Positions 54,760-64,000 of a stretch of DNA of 64,000 nucleotides are shown here, piece after piece. A program made the translations under genes and the position numbers. Each line of letters begins with the position of its first letter. The first letter of the stretch is position 1. A model generated the notes under the pieces. The model did no database searches. It was not told the DNA's origin and worked only from the letters and a program-made list of their open reading frames with translations. The stretch spans positions 2,604,001-2,668,000 of the forward strand of contig JAUCEF010000014.1 in assembly GCA_033558025.1 (NCBI GenBank), in the 5' to 3' direction. The DNA comes from Phytophthora sp. 'mugwort' (Eukaryota; Oomycota; Peronosporomycetes; Peronosporales; Peronosporaceae).

Positions 54760-56599
54760 ACCGCATTAGTTCTGAGCCCTCAACCAATCCAACAAGGCAC
54801 CGACATGACGAGAAGTCTCCCAGCTTAAAAAAAAACTGTGACCCTCCCTCGTTTGCGGACAGCATTCGTAATTGTCCCACTCCTGTTGCCTCGGAAGTCG
54901 ATGACAACATATTCTTTAGCTGCAAGCGCAGCATATTTCCCACCTGCCGCGAATCGAGACATATGCTCGCCAATTTTGTCGCCATTCACGAGCAACTCGA
55001 TTCCCCACCGAAGACTTACATTCAAATAGAAGTCAATCACTCTATTGATGCGCTTGCTGCGTTGACGGGGTGACGCAGGAAACACTCTCGACAGTTCGGG
55101 GCATATGTAACACGTACCCGTCGTGTGAAGCGCAAGAGCAGCCATAAACTGATGCTGGAAAACAGCTTCTTTGGGAAAGTCATATTCGCCGGACCACAGA
55201 TTGTTTTAGTACAGAAGCAGACAAACTTCCAATCGCCTTCCGGACCAGCTCATACAATGATGTAGGATTTACATACTCACGACCAGGAAACAGCTACTTG
55301 TAGCAGTATCTCTCAGCCAGGGGAGATGTAAACTTCACATAGCCGCCATTTTGAAATACAATACCGGCCTTCTCTAACCTTGTAAAGCATTGTTCTTCAC
55401 CGTTACTCAATTTCTGCACCAATGGCTAACAGGCGGGGTCGCCGACCAAACACATGGTGAGAAACCTTTGATGATCGGGATGGGTTGGTGTTCTGTGGTC
55501 ACTTCCGAAGCCCCGTGCCATTTGGTCCACAAAGGCCCCCGATATGTAATATGCCAGCAAATCGTGCTCAGTTGGATGTGCCTTCCGAAGATACGTGTAA
55601 TTTGTCTTAATGGAAACGCGCAATGAACCAATGTGCCCATTGCACTCTCGTATGATCACCTTCACAAATGTGGGATATCGCAAGCTTAGCGGCAATCCGA
55701 TCTCCAAGTTTAAAAGTTCATGCGCCTCCACATCACCGATCAAGAAGTCCTCTCTCGTCAGCTTCCATGAAATGCTGTTGAAGGCGACAGGGCTAGAAGG
55801 GGCATCTGTCTTAAGAAAATGCGTCGCGGATATGATGAACCGAACATGGGTCGGTAACCAGGTCGCTGAGCCTTAATAAGACGAACTCAAAACTCCAAAT
55901 CTTTGTACTGTCGCTGACAGTCATCCATCATAAAGACGCACAGCTTGTCTCCGGGTACAAAACACTTTTTACTACAAATATCAACATCATGGTTGGATAG
56001 AACGGTCGTGGCGTCTTCTGTGGCGCTGTCGAACGCGATAGGTACATAGCGAAAGCCAGGATATTGACGAGCGAACATCGCCAACAGTGAAGTTGTCTCA
56101 GATCCCGCTGGTGATGAAAGAAGCACGAAGCTGGTTTCGATTATCGCGCTGTACAGATTCAACCCTATGCATCGCGTGAAAGGTGAGGCATCTCCAAATT
56201 AAGTCCATCTGCAATCGGTCGAAACGGCAGATAAAAAATCTGGGCAGGGTTGACCGGCGGCTCTTGCTCCGGAACCACCAACGGTGCTACAGTGCGAGGA
56301 ACAAGATGCTGCGTCGGCACTTCCACGATGAGCGTCGCTTGCGCGTCGAGATCATTCAACAATGACCTCGGATCCAAAGATTGGGTATTCTCGTCGTCGT
56401 ATGCTGCTCTGTTGGCGTAGACTCGCAGGTTAGTTGCAATCACATTTGAGGGTAGAATGGACTTGACTTCGTGCAAAACAGCCTTGCAGAGATCATCAAT
56501 ATCACTGATACCGTCAGATGACACTGTTGCTGTCTGGGTATCCGCGTACGCGCCGCGAGTTGCTGCATCCACTAGCTGGAACCACACTTTTCGCGCCAT
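54760..56599 (-). pseudogene. Crinkler (CRN) effector with NTPase and nuclease-like domain, cargo of the Polinton
   Basis: The start is the ATG at 56599. Residues 1-95 form a CRN/ubiquitin-like header (MARKVWFQLVDAATRGAYAD; LRVYANRAAYDD; ATLIVEVP). After a frameshift at about 56165, a P-loop NTPase follows with VLLSSPAGSETTSLLAMFAR (the Gly-Lys of Walker A is now Glu-Thr) and CVFMMDDCQ (Walker B) near 55945. Later blocks are CNGHIGSLRVSIKTNYTYLR, then FYLNVSLRWGIELLVNGDK and EYVVIDFRGNRSG near 54900. These match the restriction-endonuclease-like C-terminal domain of many CRNs. CRNs are nuclear-acting proteins of oomycetes. No signal peptide seen. Several frameshifts make it a pseudogene. It lies within 75 bp of the right terminal repeat. 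Confidence 0.7.
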
Positions 56600-56671
56600 C
56601 TCATCTTTCTTAGAGAGTAGGGAGGGAGAATTTTGCAAGTGGGGAAAATAGTGTGGTCCACATCGGTTGCA

Positions 56672-56860
56672 GGACTGTAATAAAGGTTTAATCTTCTCAG
56701 GCCTGGTTAATATGCTTTGGATGACTCCTAATGGTCTGAGGCTATCGATTGGTTGTCTGGTTAGAAACACCAGCTGGGAATTAAAAACGATTAAACCTAT
56801 TCTCCTTGTAAAAATATGCTAAGAAAAAACTGCCGGCGTAATGTGCTAAGTATTACTACT
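56672..56860. repeat. Right inverted terminal repeat of the Polinton
   Basis: The reverse complement begins AGTAGTAATACTTAGCACAT and matches 41133-41320. It ends exactly before the AATGAT duplication. Confidence 0.93.
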
Positions 56861-56866
56861 AATGAT
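56861..56866. repeat. Right target-site duplication AATGAT
   Basis: Identical to 41127-41132; it defines the exact insertion site. Confidence 0.95.
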
Positions 56867-57470
56867 GGAGGCTTCAAATTGTTCCACCACAACGTAAGAT
56901 GATACCAGACAGCACCGGCACAACGAGAGCAGTTTCCATATTGCTTTAATTTATACCTTTGTCCGAGGGTTACCACGCACCAGCAGCTTGATTAAGGATC
57001 AAAAACGGCAAGATTCAGATGCGTCATCAGCTCTCGCCACTTTTGAGGTGGCATCTTGATTTTGAATCGATGAGGACCTTATGTACGCTAGGTCGGGTTA
57101 CCTATTTTTCTGCGTGGTGGTTCTACATGTACAACCTCATCAGGACATTACGCAACTTATAGCAGGGCAATCGACTTCTGGCGTGTTGGCTCATGATCCT
57201 ACAACTCAGTGTTTTCCTGTTTTGCCATCGCAAGCACGCGATGAACCATCCTGACGACCCTGTATTGCTTCCTACGACAGTACTATCCATACTGGACGTA
57301 GTATTTCTCACACCTCGATGTCACACAGTTCGATTATGGTGTTGGTTAAGTATTGAAGCTACATTGGCTTGATTAGTGTTTGTTTTCCCTTATTTAGGTG
57401 GTTGCCTCAACTCGGTCTGACAGAGCTCAGTGGACAGGTTGGATGGGTTAGATGCCAGAGCGCTGCTTGC
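56867..57470. other. Host intergenic DNA right of the Polinton
   Basis: This stretch was contiguous with 41126 before insertion. On the minus strand an ATG at 56942 opens METALVVPVLSGIILR with a GT donor-like site following. It could be a first exon of the tail-anchored gene at 41077-40360, separated by the element. No other gene seen. Confidence 0.35.
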
Positions 57471-58988
57471 TTATTCCACAGTCAGCACCTTGAGCATATT
57501 CGTCGAGCCCGAGCGAGCCTCCACCATGCCGTGCAGGGCGACGACGTTGTCGCCAGGCTTCACCCAGCCAAACTGCTTGCCCAAATCCGTAGCACGGAAT
57601 AGGATCGAATCCGTGCCGATCATCGAGCCCATACAGCGCGCGGTGACACCCTTATAGAACCCCTCAGCCTGACGGGCAGTTCCACCCAGAGCCGTAAGCA
57701 CCAGCACCGGCATCGACGGACGGAACTTGGACACCAAACGCGCCGTGTTGCCGGACTCCGTCAGTACCACGATCATCTTGGCGTTAATGTCGATAGCGGT
57801 CTTCACCGCCGACGACGTGATGGCCTCCTGCGTGTCCATCTGACCGTACGTGTCAAGCACCGAGTTGTGCAGAGCCTGATAAAGTTCGTTATAGTGGATG
57901 GCACCCTCAGCCTGCACGCAGATTTTGGACATCATCGACACGGCCTCCGTAGGGTAGTCGCCGTTGGCAGTCTCACCCGACAGCATCACAGCGTCCGTGC
58001 CGTCAAGGACAGCATTGGCTACATCCGTGCACTCAGCACGAGTGGGTCGAGGTGCCTTGATCATCGACTCGAGCATCTGCGTGGCAGTCACCACGGGCTT
58101 GCCGGCAATGTTGGCCTTACGGATCATCATCTTCTGGGCCAGAAAAACCTTCTCCGGTGGGATCTCCATGCCCAGGTCACCACGGGCAACCATGATGCCG
58201 TCCGTCTTGGACAGGATATCGTCGAAATTCTCGAGCCCTTCCTGGCTCTCGATCTTGGCGATGATCTTGATGGCACGGCCACGAGGACCGAGCACCGCTC
58301 GGATGTTGTCAATATCTTGACCTGTGCGCACGAACGACGCGGCAATATAATCCACGCCGTGCACCAGACCAAAGTTCACCAAGTCGTCCTCGTCCTTCTC
58401 CGTGAGGGTCGGCAGCATCACCTTGCACCCAGGCAGGTTCATGTTCTTGCGCTCGCCTAGAGTGGCCGTGTTGTTAACCCGAGTCACGACACCGTCCTCC
58501 TTGATCTCCGTGACCGTGAGCACGAGCGAGCCGTCGGCCACGAGGATGGATCCACCGACCTTGACCGACTGGGGTAGCTCCGGGTACGAGCAGGCGATCT
58601 TGGTCTCGTCACCCAGGAACTCGTAGTCCGTCGTGAGCTCGAGCGTGGATCCCTTCTTGATGGTGACCTTGTCCTTGTTGGCCAAGAAACCCGTTCGGAT
58701 CTCCGGGCCCTTGGTGTCCAGCATGAGGGCGACGTTTTTGTGCGGGCGCGAGGCCAGTGCGGCGCGCAGACGGTTGAGCGTCTCGGCGTGGCCGACGTGG
58801 TCGCCGTGCGAGAAGTTGAAGCGGGCCACGTTCATACCGGCATCAATAAGCTCACCCAGGCCCTCCTCGGACCAGCATGACGGGCCCAGCGTGCAAAAAA
58901 TGCGCGTCTTGCGCTCCACCCCCTCGACACTGCGCATGATGCTCTCGAGCTCCACGCCCTGCTGGCTAAGTCCTAGCGCTCCAGACAT
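57471..58988 (-). CDS. PYK: Pyruvate kinase
   Basis: A 505-residue final enzyme of glycolysis converting phosphoenolpyruvate and ADP to pyruvate and ATP. Start is the ATG at 58988 (MSGALGLSQQ); an upstream GTG is not used. Motifs: FSHGDH, MLDTKGPEIRTGF, the active-site region IIAKIESQEGLENFDDIL with GIMVARGDLGMEIP, the signature VVTATQMLESMIKAPRPTRA, and VLDGTDAVMLSGETANGDYP. The C-terminal effector domain ends ARSGSTNMLKVLTVE. No targeting sequence, so cytosolic. GC-rich, intronless. Divergent paralogue at 62727. Confidence 0.97.
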   Translation of the reverse strand: MSGALGLSQQGVELESIMRSVEGVERKTRIFCTLGPSCWSEEGLGELIDAGMNVARFNFSHGDHVGHAETLNRLRAALASRPHKNVALMLDTKGPEIRTGFLANKDKVTIKKGSTLELTTDYEFLGDETKIACSYPELPQSVKVGGSILVADGSLVLTVTEIKEDGVVTRVNNTATLGERKNMNLPGCKVMLPTLTEKDEDDLVNFGLVHGVDYIAASFVRTGQDIDNIRAVLGPRGRAIKIIAKIESQEGLENFDDILSKTDGIMVARGDLGMEIPPEKVFLAQKMMIRKANIAGKPVVTATQMLESMIKAPRPTRAECTDVANAVLDGTDAVMLSGETANGDYPTEAVSMMSKICVQAEGAIHYNELYQALHNSVLDTYGQMDTQEAITSSAVKTAIDINAKMIVVLTESGNTARLVSKFRPSMPVLVLTALGGTARQAEGFYKGVTARCMGSMIGTDSILFRATDLGKQFGWVKPGDNVVALHGMVEARSGSTNMLKVLTVE

Positions 58989-59409
58989 GGCTACATTTGG
59001 CAACACAAAGATACAAGCGGGGTTGGCATGTTAGCTATTATCAAGACTCGCTACCGATGGTGACGCACTGTAGCAACGTCCAGCTCCTCCGATCGGCCGA
59101 GACGCCACGCCGCCGCCCATGTCCAGGGTGAAAATGGATCTGGGGACGGAGGACCCGGCGCCCGCGACGTCACAGGAGCGGAGCCGCCAGTTTTACCTCG
59201 GAGTGTTTCGTCGCGGGTGGTGGTTTCTGGCTTGGTGCTGCTGCTGCTAAAAGCACAATGAAACCTTGCGTGGCATCTTTCTCTGGGCTGCTTGGTCTCA
59301 CATCTTGCTTTCACTATGGTCTTGACCCTTGCCAATTCGATCGAGATCTTGAGGTGGCGCATAAGCACCGGTTCAACTTGCCTGCACAGAAACGAGGCTT
59401 CTATTTGTT

Positions 59410-59479
59410 GCAAATTGGGATCGAGCAGCACGTCTTCCACTTTGTGGCAAATTGGGATCGAGCAGAATGTCTTCCACTT
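59410..59479. repeat. Tandem duplication, period 37
   Basis: GCAAATTGGGATCGAGCAGC and a second GCAAATTGGGATCGAGCAGA start at 59410 and 59447, each followed by a GTCTTCCACTT. Confidence 0.85.
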
Positions 59480-61459
59480 GGCGTCATCACAAGCATGCTC
59501 TACGGCGTTTTTAGGGCGATAAGAAGGCGAGACGTTTCACGCTAAAGGGCAATGATGGCAGCATTCGCAGCCTTATGATGGTAGCGGTGCAAGTCATGGA
59601 ATGCTGCACACATGCTGTAAAGTACGGCGATCGCATTGCTGCTGGCTCTGGCCTCTCTGGTGGCCGCCGTTCCTTGCCGCACATGCTGACAAAGGCTGTT
59701 CTGCAGCGACGACGACGAGTGTGCAGGATCGCAGGAGGTTGTGAATCCCATGGATATGGTTCGCACTCGTATATCGGCCACGAACTACACTGCAATTAGC
59801 CTGCGGGTAGTCTCATTCGTCTCCAGTCTCAGGTCTCACTGGTAACATCAGAACAACTCTCTTGGCCATGTACTACGGATATCCCCTCGCATGCGACCGC
59901 GTACTCTTATCCGATCAAAGCTTGTCCGATGAGGTGAAGGACAGAAGACACTACTATGGGTCGTACACGGGTCGTTTGAGCCAAAAGCGGTGATCGCAAA
60001 TATCGTTTCGCAAAAATAGAGTCGAAACAGCTTGATCCTTTCGCGTCTGCTAGCACCCTGCAGTCCCCATGACGGTGCAACTTTGCACAGTCTTATATCG
60101 CTAGATGCGTTTTGGTTAAATCAGAACACCAACCCGCCAGTTTCTAGCTTGCGACAGTGGTGCAACTAACACGAGCATTGACCGCGATATCAATGGTGGC
60201 GTGTACAAAATTGTTGTTGGTTATCGCTATCCCAGTATTGTGAAGTGCTGGTGAGCAAGCAATAAACTTGACTTGCGGACGAACGCACACTACCGGTATT
60301 CCAACTCGAATCTTTCAACTGGACGTAGAATTTTTAACATCAATACTTCGTGCTGGCTACGTTCTATCCGAAACACGAGCAGCGAGAAACAGCCCATGCT
60401 CACGAGGACCGGCTCGAGCACTTTCCCACTGGCAACACAAAATACGGGAGCTCCTACACGTGTACATCGTTTCTAGCCAAGGATCCAAGCAACATCCGAC
60501 TCAACCTCACTAAAATATCATTCGTAGCACTGCTCTGACCGATGCATGCCAAGTTAGGCAGTCACCGAACAAGTGTAGCCGAAACACACGCCTATATTCG
60601 ACTTTTATTGATGGCGGCAGTCGGTCGCAGCAGTTATCCCATTCCCGATGTGCTAAATAGTACCATGATCACAAAGTTGTACTAGCTTTGCTTTTTAAGT
60701 TGTACACAGCAAACAAAGATTTTGATCACGAATCTATTTGCCCTCGCAGGTCGGACTGCAGACTGATGGTTAGCGTCTTCAGAACCCATTGATACCCGCA
60801 CAATACGCGCATTAAGGAAGCTAGCTATACGCGCAACTGATTGCCACCTCCCCGTTGAGCGGCTCTCTTCACCAATCACTCGACCACAACGAGATATTGT
60901 TAAGCGGGTTTCTTCTTGCACTGTGCATCGATGTTGCCCTCCGGCGCGTAGGATATTTAAGCGAAGCTTTGCGCTAACGTGAACGTAGCCCTCTGCCTTG
61001 GACGCTGCTGAGCTTCAGCTGGCTGTGCTACAACCACCCGTGCTCGTGACTGACTGGAATGAAATGTCGATTGCGAAGATCACCAACAGCCGCCCATGCC
61101 TGCAGCCGCGAAGACTTCTAGTATTGTATCCATCCACGTTGCGTGTCGGGCATCTGCACAGACCGCGGCGCATTACATTAAATCACTGGAGTCTCTAATT
61201 AAGAGCTTGTAGAGCACCATCTACGGCGGGCACGGAGAACGCGAGAAAGCAACGCAACACATCCGGTTTTTTTGGAGCTCGCGTCTGACGTCGCACGTTG
61301 GCTCTTTTGTCCGAGTCGACACGTCCGAGCGAATCTCCCAGCGTTTTTTTTATGCTGAAGGCACGTTGCTGCGCCCAACTCGCCGCGTCACATTTTTAGC
61401 TAAAGCTTACGTTTTGTATTGCATGTCTCACATCACCGTTAACCCTAGCCTTCTCGGGG

Positions 61460-61650
61460 ACCAATGGCATCGCGGTCTTGGGCTTTGCTTCGCAAAGGCA
61501 GGAGCGCAGCGACTGCCTTTGCGAACCGAAATATTCTACTTTCGGCCCGCTACAGTGCTCGGCTCGCCGGAAAGCTCGGCGCTGGGCCCGCCTCCAGAAA
61601 TACCGCGCGGGTTTGCTGTGGCTATGGGCGCTCGCAACCGCTCTCCTCCG
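61460..61650. repeat. Direct repeat upstream of PYK2, copy 1
   Basis: Contains TTCGGCCCGCTACAGTGCTC, CGGCGCTGGGCCCGCCT and AAATACCGCGCGGGTTTGCT, shared with 62275-62430 in the same order. The family probably is a dispersed GC-rich repeat. Confidence 0.75.
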
Positions 61651-62274
61651 TTGGTCGTTTTATGTGACATTCACCCCTCCTTTTTCAGTTGGGTGCAGCA
61701 CTCACTCTCTTTGCTGAATTTCGCCAGAAGAGCGCGCCCGAAGAGCAGCAATGCTGTGCTCTGCTCTTGGACCCCGCTGCGCGCGCAGATTAAATCTTGT
61801 CAAAGAGACCAGCTGGCGCGACAGTGGATCTGCCTCTGGCAGCAATCAGCACAAGGAGCAATCAAAGCCCAGGACTTGCCGCGCCGATTGTCGCAGAAAT
61901 CCTCTATGCATGCACATGTGCTTTTGTCAAGTCTGGGCTGGCGCATCGTCGATTGCTTACGCCTGATAGTGGTGCTAGGTAGAGCCGTCGCTATAATTGA
62001 ACAATATTTAAGCATCTGACAGCAGCCGGACTGCAAACACAAAGCGCCATACCCGTCAGCCTGCGAGCAACAGTGCTGTCGGCTTGAACGCGGAAGAAGT
62101 CAAACAAACTGATTCCTTGAGATTCGTTGCAGAGCCGGGACTTTGGTGCTTGGATTTGTCCCCAACGCTTGGGCCCAAGCACCAGGCAAGAGGCTACGTA
62201 CACAGTCAATAAAAAGGCTATCTACAATGAAACCAAGTATGTAATAAATTTACCTCATTTTCCAAAACGGATGA

Positions 62275-62430
62275 CATCGCGGGGGTTTGCTTTGCTTCGC
62301 TGCGCTCCTGCGAGGAAAAGATTCTAAGTTCGGCCCGCTACAGTGCTCGGCGCTGGGCCCGCCTTCGCAAATACCGCGCGGGTTTGCTACAGCTACGCGA
62401 CCTCGCAACCGCTCGCCTCCGATTTTGTTT
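62275..62430. repeat. Direct repeat upstream of PYK2, copy 2
   Basis: Same core blocks as 61460-61650 with short deletions; lies 300 bp before the PYK2 start. Confidence 0.75.
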
Positions 62431-62664
62431 TCACCCCCTCTCAAAAAATTGTGTACGAAGCTACTCTCCAAGCACCAGTGCTCTACGCTTTTTTACATAG
62501 TTACGCGCGGCGTGGCTGGTTTCTGGGACGCTTGGGCACGTGGACGCGCGGGTGACGGTGGTTAAACCAGCTGAAGATGGACGCCCGCTCTCTTTGCTCC
62601 CACCCCGTCCAGCGGATTCCAGCGGATTTCGGCGGTTGTCTCGTGGTTTGCAGGGATACACGTG

Positions 62665-62703
62665 TCATTCTGCATTTGCTCAAGAACTACCTAAGCAACT
62701 TCC
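62665..62703 (+). promoter_or_regulatory. Initiator-like motif and CAACTTCC element of PYK2
   Basis: TCATTCTG at 62665 fits the oomycete initiator and GCAACTTCCTC near 62694 resembles the flanking promoter element (CAACCTTCC-type). Both lie within 65 bp of the ATG. Confidence 0.45.
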
Positions 62704-62726
62704 TCACACCAACTTCTTAGACCATC

Positions 62727-64000
62727 ATGTCTGCCGCTCTTTCATTGAACCTGCAGAGCGCGGACTGCATTAAGGCCAACGTCGAGGGCGTGCAGCGCAA
62801 GACCAAGATCTTCTGTACGCTAGGCCCTGCCTGCTGGTCTGAGGAGGGTCTGCTGGAGCTGGTCGATGCCGGCATGAACGTGGCCCGCTTCAACTTCTCG
62901 CACGGCGACCACGCGAGCCACCTGGCCTGTCTGAACCGCCTGCGCGCCGCGCTGGCCAAGCGTCCCAACAAGAACGTGGCCATCATGCTGGACACTAAGG
63001 GTCCCGAAATCCGTACGGGTTTCCTCAAGAACCACGACAAGGTGACGATCCAGAAGGACTCGCTCATCGAGCTAACGACGGACTACGAGTTCCTCGGCGA
63101 CGAGACCAAGATCGCGTGCTCGTACCCGCAGCTGCCGCAGTCCGTGAAGGTCGGTGGGGCAGTGCTGGTGGCCGATGGCTCGCTCGTGCTGACGGTGACC
63201 AAGGTGAACGCGAACGGCATCATCGCTCGCGCCAACAACACGGCCGTTCTGGGCGAGCGTAAGAACATGAACCTTCCCGGATGCAAGGTGCTGCTGCCGA
63301 CTCTGACGGAGAAGGACGAGGACGACCTGGTGAACTTCGGTCTGGTGCACGGCATCGACTACATCGCCGCGTCGTTCGTGCGCACGGGCCAGGACCTTGA
63401 CAACATCCGTAAGGTGCTTGGTCCCCGTGGCCGCGGCATCAAGATCATCTCGAAGATCGAGTCGCACGAGGGCATGGAGAACTTCGACGAGATCCTGGCC
63501 AAGACGGACGGCATCATGGTTGCTCGTGGTGACCTGGGCATGGAGATCCCGCCTGAGACGGTGTTCCTTGCGCAAAAGATGATGATCCGCAAGGCGAACC
63601 TGGCTGGTAAGCCCGTGGTGACTGCCACGCAGATGCTGGAGTCGATGATCAAGGCCCCTCGTCCGACCCGCGCGGAGTGCACGGATGTGGCCAACGCTGT
63701 GCTTGACGGCACGGATGCCGTGATGCTTTCGGGCGAGAGCGCCAATGGCGACTACCCGAAGCAGGCTGTGGAGGTGATGGCTGCGACGTGCCTGCAGGCT
63801 GAGACTGCCATCCAGTACAACGACGTGTATCAGTCGCTGCGCAATGCCGTGCTGGAGGTGAACGGTCCGATGCAGACGGCAGAGGCCGTTGCTTCGTCAG
63901 CTGTGAAGACGGCCATTGACATCAACGCGAAGATGCTGGTGGTTCTGACGGAGACGGGCAACACTGCCCGCCTCGTTGCCAAGTACCGCCCGCAGATGCC
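62727..64000 (+). CDS. PYK: Pyruvate kinase paralogue, cut by the window edge
   Basis: ATG at 62727 (MSAALSLNLQSADCIKANVE). 424 codons are visible and the gene runs off the right edge in the C-terminal domain. Motifs match the minus-strand paralogue (MLDTKGPEIRTGF, IISKIESHEGMENFDEILAK, GIMVARGDLGMEIP, VVTATQMLESMIKAPRPTRA). The two proteins are very similar throughout, differing mainly at the N-terminus and in surface positions. Same reaction: PEP plus ADP to pyruvate plus ATP. No introns in the visible part. Confidence 0.97.
   Translation, partial: MSAALSLNLQSADCIKANVEGVQRKTKIFCTLGPACWSEEGLLELVDAGMNVARFNFSHGDHASHLACLNRLRAALAKRPNKNVAIMLDTKGPEIRTGFLKNHDKVTIQKDSLIELTTDYEFLGDETKIACSYPQLPQSVKVGGAVLVADGSLVLTVTKVNANGIIARANNTAVLGERKNMNLPGCKVLLPTLTEKDEDDLVNFGLVHGIDYIAASFVRTGQDLDNIRKVLGPRGRGIKIISKIESHEGMENFDEILAKTDGIMVARGDLGMEIPPETVFLAQKMMIRKANLAGKPVVTATQMLESMIKAPRPTRAECTDVANAVLDGTDAVMLSGESANGDYPKQAVEVMAATCLQAETAIQYNDVYQSLRNAVLEVNGPMQTAEAVASSAVKTAIDINAKMLVVLTETGNTARLVAKYRPQM

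Larger units (their letters stand above)
41133..56860. mobile_element. Maverick/Polinton virus-like DNA transposon, 15.7 kb
   Basis: Termini AGTAGTAAT... and ...ATTACTACT are inverted copies, start with AG, and are flanked by the 6-bp duplication AATGAT. Inverted terminal repeats extend about 190 bp with decreasing identity. Inside are the diagnostic genes: protein-primed PolB, DD35E integrase with chromodomain, double-jelly-roll-type capsid protein and adenain-like protease. Accessory genes include an S74 spike, a GYCRW protein and a CRN effector. The element is more AT-rich than the flanking host genes. Multiple frameshifts and stops indicate an inactive copy. I did not find a packaging ATPase. 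Confidence 0.95.
58989..62664. other. Intergenic region between the two pyruvate kinases
   Basis: A divergent promoter region of 3.7 kb without a convincing gene. It holds a 37-bp-period tandem duplication at 59410-59479 and direct repeats at 61460-61650 and 62275-62430. Minus frames at 59440-59051 and 59781-59542 look helical (AIAVLYSMCAAFHDLHRYHH) and might be exons of a broken or spliced gene, but no family is evident. The 217-codon plus frame at 61366 crosses the repeat and is not trusted. Confidence 0.4.

Noticed and set aside
41133..56860. Insertion of a nucleocytoplasmic large DNA virus fragment
   Set aside because: Exact inverted terminal repeats, a 6-bp target duplication, protein-primed PolB and a retroviral-type integrase point to a complete Maverick/Polinton instead.
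57867..58460. Long antisense ORF over pyruvate kinase
   Set aside because: It is the complementary shadow of a GC-rich coding gene; the same effect occurs over PGK and PYK2.
61366..62019. 217-codon plus-strand ORF
   Set aside because: It runs through a dispersed direct repeat, has no domain, and a different frame is open in the second repeat copy. Likely chance.

Overview
The window is eukaryotic and most consistent with an oomycete (Phytophthora-like) nuclear genome. The evidence is five compact, GC-rich host genes with no introns or few short ones; an initiator-like TCATTC motif just upstream of two of their start codons; a Crinkler-type (CRN) effector header; and a transposon load dominated by Ty3/Gypsy, tyrosine-recombinase (YR) retroelements, hAT and a Maverick/Polinton.

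Layout. From 1 to about 34.3 kb the window is a graveyard of nested, mostly broken transposable elements. It holds at least six Gypsy fragments in both orientations (1-2371 minus; 2611-7175 plus, split by an insertion; 10.7-12.1 kb minus; 18.35-21.4 kb plus; 29.9-30.9 kb plus; 30.9-33.0 kb minus). It also holds a 6-kb Ngaro/DIRS-like YR retroelement (12.2-18.2 kb), a decayed hAT transposase (26.5-28.9 kb), a chromodomain/cysteine-protease-like fragment, a RING-like ORF, a 55-bp minisatellite and three copies of one dispersed repeat. From 36.0 to 41.1 kb lies a host gene island: phosphoglycerate kinase, a two-HMG-box protein, the spliceosomal PHF5A/Rds3 protein and a small tail-anchored protein. 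From 41,133 to 56,860 lies one Maverick/Polinton with inverted terminal repeats that start AG and an exact 6-bp target duplication (AATGAT). From 57.5 kb to the right edge are two divergently transcribed pyruvate kinase paralogues separated by 3.7 kb of repeat-containing DNA.

The Polinton is the most interesting object. It carries remnants of a protein-primed family B DNA polymerase, a DD35E integrase with a chromodomain, a double-jelly-roll-type major capsid protein, an adenovirus-like cysteine protease and an amphipathic pVI-like protein. Beyond that core it has a tail-spike-like protein with a Peptidase S74 chaperone domain, a GYCRW (DUF3820-like) gene just inside the left terminal repeat, and a CRN effector (ubiquitin-like header, P-loop NTPase, nuclease-like domain) just inside the right terminal repeat. 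Most of its reading frames carry frameshifts or stops, so this copy looks inactive. I did not find the packaging ATPase. Finding effector-type genes as cargo in a virus-like transposon suggests a route by which such genes could spread in these genomes.

All calls come from reading the translated sequence and known family motifs; no database search was run.
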